From: Hepsetus odoe
Taxonomy: Eukaryota > Chordata > Actinopteri > Characiformes > Hepsetidae
Direction: 5' to 3'
Length of the DNA: 64,000 nt
Assembly: GCA_017165825.1 (NCBI GenBank)
Contig: CM029372.1
Location: 23,301,685 to 23,365,684, forward strand
Below the pieces are notes generated by a model. That model was given only the letters and a program-made list of their open reading frames with translations. It did not search any database and was not told the DNA's origin. Positions 60,901-64,000 of the stretch are shown piece by piece (positions within the stretch are counted from its first letter, which is position 1; each line of letters starts with the position of its first letter). Position numbers and translations under genes: made by a program.

Positions 60901-63823
60901 GGGCACAATATTATTTTCTGCACAGCTGTAGAAGGCAGGATACTGTAGCTTCAGCATCTGGTGGGTCTTGCTTTGGTTTGACTTTTAAAAGGAAGATAAA
61001 AAGTGAAGCCCTTTACTCTACACTACAGTCAGCATGTGTGTTAGTGCAAAACAGGGACATTTTTCAGTAAATGTCAGCCAAGAAGTGATACTTACTCGGA
61101 ATAAGAAGAACTAGATTCCTCAAGTTGTTTTTCTCAGGTCGCACACCAAAAGACACAGTGCACCAGAACAAAAACCTCTCTGTATTTAATCCATACACGC
61201 AAGTGGAGCAGAACAGAGTACCTCTCCCAAGGGCATCTTAGGGCAATCCTACTGTTTTTGGACCTCCCGAACATGGAATCAAGTCTCTTACCATTAGGCC
61301 ACCACTGCCCCGCTGGTTTGGACCAGTCCTCAACTTGTATATTACACTTCGTTCAGACTCTACATTGTGGTTTTGGGTTGGTGTAAAATATGTATGCCAA
61401 AATGATGCACACATTTGAGCCAAGTGCATTCAGAGCCCCACTTTGAGGTGAAAAGAAAAATTGAGGGACAGTGAAGCTCAGGAACCTCTCTCTGGTGCTG
61501 TAAGTGGGGCACTGTCCTGGCTTTTGGGCCTGCGCCTGATCCACTGTCTCTATGCCTCACTGATCTGATGGGTCCTCAGCAGGGGGACAATGCCTCATGA
61601 CTGCCCATAAATCTCCCACTCACAAGTCACGTAGGGCCTCAGAGTCAGCTTTAACTCTAGCCTTTGCTGTTCTTATTAAAGACTCTCAATGGCACAAATT
61701 AGCCCTCACCAGTTAAGCATCTTATACTGCCGCTCAGGGAAGCCTCTGGCCGGCAATATGCCCTCCTTGTGATGGTTACATCACACCATTAGGGTGCAAA
61801 AGTCCACCATTCTGCTGCTAACGTACGGACATTGATGCTGAAGAAGCAGGTTTCCCCCAAATTAGCTTTGCATTGAATGTAAACCTTGAGACTCAACAGA
61901 GAGAGATTTTACTCTTCACTTATGTTGGTATGAATCATTTTTTCCATAAAAACACTCTGAATACACAAATCAGACTACAGGAACTGTTCACAGCCCAGGC
62001 AGAAAAGTAGTGAAAATACACCTGCAGTACCAACATTCACATAGAAGGTTGCATGTGGGCTACTCGAGTCCCAGGGCTCAAATGCCTTTAATTATACACC
62101 TTAAATGAACTTCTACAGCAGGGACATTCATCTATTCTCTGAGCTGCTTATCCTAACCAGGATCTCAGGGGGTGTTGGAGCCTGTCCCAGTGCTCAGAAG
62201 GTAAAAGGAAGAGAAATATCCCAGATGGCCTTTCCAAGTGGATAACAGAGCAGACACACAGACAAACACCAACACACACACACACACACACACAAACACA
62301 CACAGGCAGTTAGACCTTAGGGGCAACTCAGGATCTCCAGTCCAGCTGACATACATGTGCACAAATATGGTCAATCAAAGTCTGTAGTGAATACTTTACT
62401 AAATAAACACAACAAATGAATTATTCAGTTTCCCAAGAGAACAGAGGTCACTATGAAATATCCACATGACCTAATCCTGGAAAACATCTTGCAATTCACA
62501 GCTTTATCCACAACTCCAATCTATTTCAGTGATTCTAGATCTAGCTCTGATATAAAGACCCTCAGAGTCATATACTTCATGGTCAGTATCTGACCTGAAA
62601 AAAAAAGTTACTGTGATTTACTGAAAAATGACATGACTTGTTTAAATAGTACCTGTGCTGATCTTCAGTGTTTCGCTGGACAGCGACTGTCCGATCAGAT
62701 CATACTGCAGCAAATTGGAGGATTCGGGCGGGACGTCCACAGACGCCTCCAGGCCCTTCCTCCACGTGTAAACAATCTCTCGGTTTGTGAAGGCATCTAC
62801 GGTCAGGACAATAAAGGCAGAAAAGTCCTGTGTGGTGTTGATAGACAGTGAAAGAGTGAGAGAGAGAGAGAGATGGAGAGAGAGAAACAGAGCACTTACA
62901 GCTTCCAAACCGGAGAGGACAAATGTGGCCATCCATAGGAAAGTCCATCAGCTTCATGGGACATTCAGCACCTACAGTAAGCCTGAAACAAGACACAAAG
63001 AGAATTACCTGATGCACACGTTACAATGATTTCAGCATGGTTAGAGAATGACAGACAGAGAGAAGAAATGTAGAACGTATAGCTGAAAAAATATATTACA
63101 TTCAAGAGGCATCTTTTTATTAGATTTATTGGATTTATGTTTGATAAACATTTCATTATTGCTACTGATGATCGAATGGGTTTGAACCCCAAATCACTAG
63201 GTTGCCCTGAGGTATCCTTGAGCAAGGTACTGTCCCCATCACTGCTCCCTGCTGCACGGTGTATGTGGGTTATAAGCAGAGGAAGCATTTTAGTCGCGTC
63301 TCACGCTCTGCTGTGTTGCACAATGACAAATAGTCACTTTCACTTGAAGCTTGTGACACATGCATGGAACATATACCTGTTGAACGTTTCAGGAGTCAGA
63401 TATTTATTGAGAAATCTGTTAATCCTATTCTACCAAGAGTTTGCATTCTTTAGGATATGTCATATGAGCTCAATAAAGGATTTGAGAAGATGTTTGTGGA
63501 AACTGAAGACAGCATCTTTAACGTGTCCTCTTCACAAGCCTACTGTCTCCTAATTAACACTCCTGCTGATCTGTAAGGACAGCATAATTTCTTCTGGTGT
63601 ACCTCATGGTGTAAAACACAGTGCCGTTCTTCATGATGCGGAACAGCTTGTTGGGTGAGGTTGTGTTGTGCGCCAGAGATTTCCTCGCGTTACGGAAAAA
63701 GGTGTCAGGCGTCCAAATCTTGTCCACCATACGGTTGTTCAGGCGTAGGATTTCAATGGGGCCCTCGAATGCCAACCTCTCGTCCACCCACATTTGGCGG
63801 AAAAACATGTCCATGGTGAATTC
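51637..63823 (-). CDS. GABA-A receptor alpha subunit, alpha-6/alpha-4 type (exons 4-9; 5' exons outside window)
   Basis: This entry spans the gene; coding exons are 63603-63823, 62900-62982, 62653-62796, 58571-58723, 57243-57490 and 51637-51912. They join in phase into 374 codons to the stop. Order: loop D (MDMFFRQMW), loop A (WTPDTFFRN), Cys-loop (ECPMKLMDFPMDGHIC), loop B (VYTWRKG), loop C region, M1 (LIQTYIPLIMVVVLSQV), M2 (VTTVLTMTTLSISA), M3 (AMDWFIAVCFAFV), a cytoplasmic loop of roughly 75-80 residues, and M4 (ARILFPLAFAVFNVIYW). Exon lengths 221, 83, 144 and 153 bp are canonical. Arg at the loop A position where alpha-1/2/3/5 have His, the end YLSKDT and the exon 6 sequence place it with alpha-4/alpha-6. 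Divergence (FRNAR, M2 TVAG, tail LQRARFVCVQTCSSA) leaves open gabra6 or the teleost alpha-6-like/zeta subunit. It sits 5.4 kb upstream of the beta gene on the same strand. Confidence 0.9.
51990..52240 (+). repeat. (AGAGT)n-headed interspersed repeat
   Basis: Four agagt units, then aacttttattatcccacgaa and an A-rich body. Layout parallels 2741-2890. Confidence 0.45.
52277..52824 (+). mobile_element. Tc1-like nonautonomous element with long TIRs
   Basis: TIRs of about 160 bp starting cagtactgtgcaaatctttt at the left and ending aaaacttttgcacagtact at the right. Between them is the C-terminal end of a Tc1 transposase (plus strand, about 52450-52690: ctgatctcaacatcatccag, gtttggaacaacctaccagc), frameshifted. 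It lies in alpha intron 8. Confidence 0.8.
53085..53470 (-). mobile_element. RTE-type LINE, 3' fragment
   Basis: Minus-strand frame reads GVTRMDRIRNEYIRGTDQV, LRWFGHVQRRDEDYIGRRM, GRPKRRFMDVVREDMQVV and ends KRMIRCGDP, then ctaaatgggagcagccaaag and a GAAAAG tail. It is 5'-truncated and less decayed than the copy at 17.4-20.1 kb. Confidence 0.8.
53530..54320. other. alpha intron 8, no gene seen
   Basis: No exon or repeat family recognised. Confidence 0.5.
54328..54495 (-). repeat. SINE family B
   Basis: Minus-strand copy: catttacggtatttaacaga left, actagaccatcgccacgcca right. The head is shortened by a deletion. Confidence 0.75.
55385..55665 (-). repeat. L2-like/SINE repeat with GACCTGTCC-type core
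   Basis: Minus-strand copy: gagcctatcccagtactcat, ccctggacaggttgccag, a CA run, gtacatgtctttggtctgtg and gggaatcaaacccagatcct. Confidence 0.65.
55670..57240. other. alpha intron 8, no gene seen
   Basis: A 180-codon plus-strand frame at 55870-56412 has no recognisable domain and no supporting signals; no repeats named. Confidence 0.4.
57243..57490 (-). CDS. alpha subunit exon 8 (248 bp; M2-M3 and start of cytoplasmic loop)
   Basis: Acceptor gacctgcag, donor gttagt, ending in phase 0. It encodes VTTVLTMTTLSISARSSLPK, then VSYATAMDWFIAVCFAFVAS and ALVEFAAVNYFATLKANRM, then a basic then acidic stretch (RRRLSRGS to EGSDDEDQS). The M2 lining is intact, including the conserved Leu midway (VLTM). 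If the donor were not used, translation would stop after 13 more residues, so intron retention would give a protein lacking M4. Confidence 0.9.
57491..58570. other. alpha intron 7
   Basis: 1080-bp intron. A reversed end of the (TCAAG)-type repeat lies at about 58000-58068 (acaaatgacaataaaaccta). No exon. Confidence 0.6.
58571..58723 (-). CDS. alpha subunit exon 7 (153 bp; M1 and start of M2)
   Basis: 153 bp, acceptor tttttccag-type, donor gtaaga. It reads HYSVQVVHFSLQRKLGYHL, then IQTYIPLIMVVVLSQVAFWI and NKESVPARTVAG. The Gln in IQTY, linked to neurosteroid action in mammals, is present. The M2 beginning reads TVAG where alpha subunits normally have TVFG, and the M1 run PLIMVVV differs from the usual PCIMTVI. 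These changes mark a divergent paralogue; nothing suggests a pseudogene. Confidence 0.93.
58990..59310 (-). repeat. L2-like/SINE repeat, long copy
   Basis: Minus-strand copy in alpha intron 6: tcacaattagggttatgggg, ctatcccagctctcacaggg, ccctggacaggtcgcagccc, gtgtatgtctttggatggtg and gggaatcaaacccaggatga. Confidence 0.7.
59810..59965 (+). repeat. L2-like/SINE repeat, 3' part
   Basis: gcgatgggctggcgacctgt, ccagggtgtgtgtcccgtcc and a ggatggatggata tail. Confidence 0.7.
60160..60382 (+). repeat. SINE family A
   Basis: Plus-strand copy in alpha intron 6: gcggtggcctagtgtttagg, gggttcaaacccct, tail caatgacaagaatagtcact. Confidence 0.8.
60390..61090. other. alpha intron 6, no gene seen
   Basis: No exon or repeat recognised. 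Confidence 0.5.
61095..61313 (-). repeat. SINE family A, diverged
   Basis: Minus-strand copy: ctctgtatttaatccataca, accattaggccaccactgcc. It carries more changes than other copies. Confidence 0.65.
62125..62355 (-). repeat. L2-like/SINE repeat with (CA)n
   Basis: Minus-strand copy: ggatctcagggggtgttgga, cctgtcccagtgctcagaag, a CA microsatellite at about 62264-62303, ctccagtccagctgacatac. Confidence 0.6.
62653..62796 (-). CDS. alpha subunit exon 6 (144 bp; loop B to loop C approach)
   Basis: 144 bp, acceptor gaccgtag, donor gtacta. It reads AFTNREIVYTWRKGLEASVD, then VPPESSNLLQYDLIGQSLSS and ETLKISTG. VPxESSxLxQYDLIGQ followed by SSET matches the alpha-4/alpha-6 group and differs from alpha-1/2/3/5. 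Intron 5 before it is only 103 bp. Confidence 0.93.
62900..62982 (-). CDS. alpha subunit exon 5 (83 bp; Cys-loop)
   Basis: Exactly 83 bp, acceptor tgtttcag, donor gtaagt. It reads LTVGAECPMKLMDFPMDGHI and then CPLRFGS. The two cysteines are separated by 13 residues, giving an intact Cys-loop disulfide. It is too short to appear as a stand-alone open reading frame and was found by following splice phase from exon 4. Confidence 0.93.
63165..63350 (+). repeat. SINE family A, 5'-truncated
   Basis: Plus-strand copy in alpha intron 4, starting at the B-box (gggtttgaaccccaaatcac) and ending caatgacaaatagtcacttt. Confidence 0.75.
63603..63823 (-). CDS. alpha subunit exon 4 (221 bp; loops D and A)
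   Basis: 221-bp exon, acceptor tctcccag, donor gtacac. It starts EFTMDMFFRQMWVDERLAF and continues with EILRLNNRMVDKIWTPD, TFFRNARKSLAHNTTS and NKLFRIMKNGTVFYTMR. The Phe and Arg of FFRQ (complementary GABA face) are kept. Arg in TFFRN replaces the His needed for classical benzodiazepine binding in alpha-1/2/3/5. The HNTT glycosylation sequon is retained. Upstream exons lie beyond the right edge: 63824-64000 holds no exon. Confidence 0.93.
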
Positions 63824-64000
63824 CTGGGAGACACAAATCTAAATTTATCTCTTCCGAGTTCAAGACCTTTAAATAAAGTTGCTGTTTCATCAGCCCATAT
63901 GTTCTCCGAGCTTAAATTCACAACGACCAACCAGAAAAAGGGAGCTTTCATAACTTCATATTCTGCCTTTTTGTTCGCCGATTTTTAACAAAACATTAGG

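Noticed and set aside
63824..64000. Search for alpha exon 3 (68 bp)
   Set aside because: No segment fits the family's exon 3 sequence with flanking splice sites; upstream exons must be outside the window.

Overview
The window is vertebrate nuclear DNA, almost certainly from a teleost fish. It has widely spaced exons with GT-AG introns, and many fish-type repeats: Tc1-like transposons, an RTE-type LINE, several tRNA-derived SINE families, and long minisatellites and microsatellites. There is no bacterial-style gene layout. The only protein-coding genes I can support are two members of the Cys-loop GABA-A receptor family, both on the minus strand and both incomplete because the window cuts them.

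Gene 1 (20981-46240, minus) is a GABA-A receptor beta subunit, closest by eye to beta-2 (gabrb2). Exons 1-3 sit together at 45.1-46.2 kb in CpG-rich DNA, a 23.9-kb intron follows, and exon 4 lies at 20981-21201. The remaining exons (Cys-loop, M1-M4) must lie to the left of the window, so bases 1-20980 are read as intron 4. Gene 2 (51637-63823, minus) is a GABA-A receptor alpha subunit of the alpha-6/alpha-4 class (possibly the teleost alpha-6-like/zeta subunit). Six consecutive exons, here called exons 4-9, cover the ligand-binding loops, Cys-loop, M1-M4 and the stop codon. The signal peptide and first extracellular exons are beyond the right edge. The alpha stop codon and beta start codon are 5.4 kb apart and the genes run in the same direction. 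A beta-2 next to an alpha-6-type gene matches the vertebrate beta2-alpha6-alpha1-gamma2 cluster, but the head-to-tail orientation differs from the divergent beta/alpha arrangement I know from mammals. The two products would be partners in one pentameric chloride channel.

Layout. 0-21 kb: beta intron 4, with LINE and Tc1 fragments, SINEs, a 39-bp GC-rich minisatellite in an LTR-like context (8.2-8.7 kb), a 36-bp minisatellite (11.1-12.5 kb), a decayed Tc1 (15.3-16.9 kb) and an RTE-type LINE split by a SINE (17.4-20.1 kb). 21-45 kb: beta intron 3, with SINEs, nested Tc1-like elements (31.2-32.8 kb), a 753-bp transposon with clean inverted repeats (33.5-34.3 kb), a 28-bp minisatellite (35.6-37.8 kb), a MITE (41.9-42.1 kb), a CpG/Z-DNA-prone region (42.9-43.6 kb) and a 33-bp repeat (44.6-45.0 kb). 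45-46.4 kb: beta 5' end. 46.4-51.6 kb: intergenic. 51.6-64 kb: alpha gene. I found no evidence of a wholly new biological system; the items most worth checking are the divergent alpha subunit, the gene orientation and the repeat architecture.
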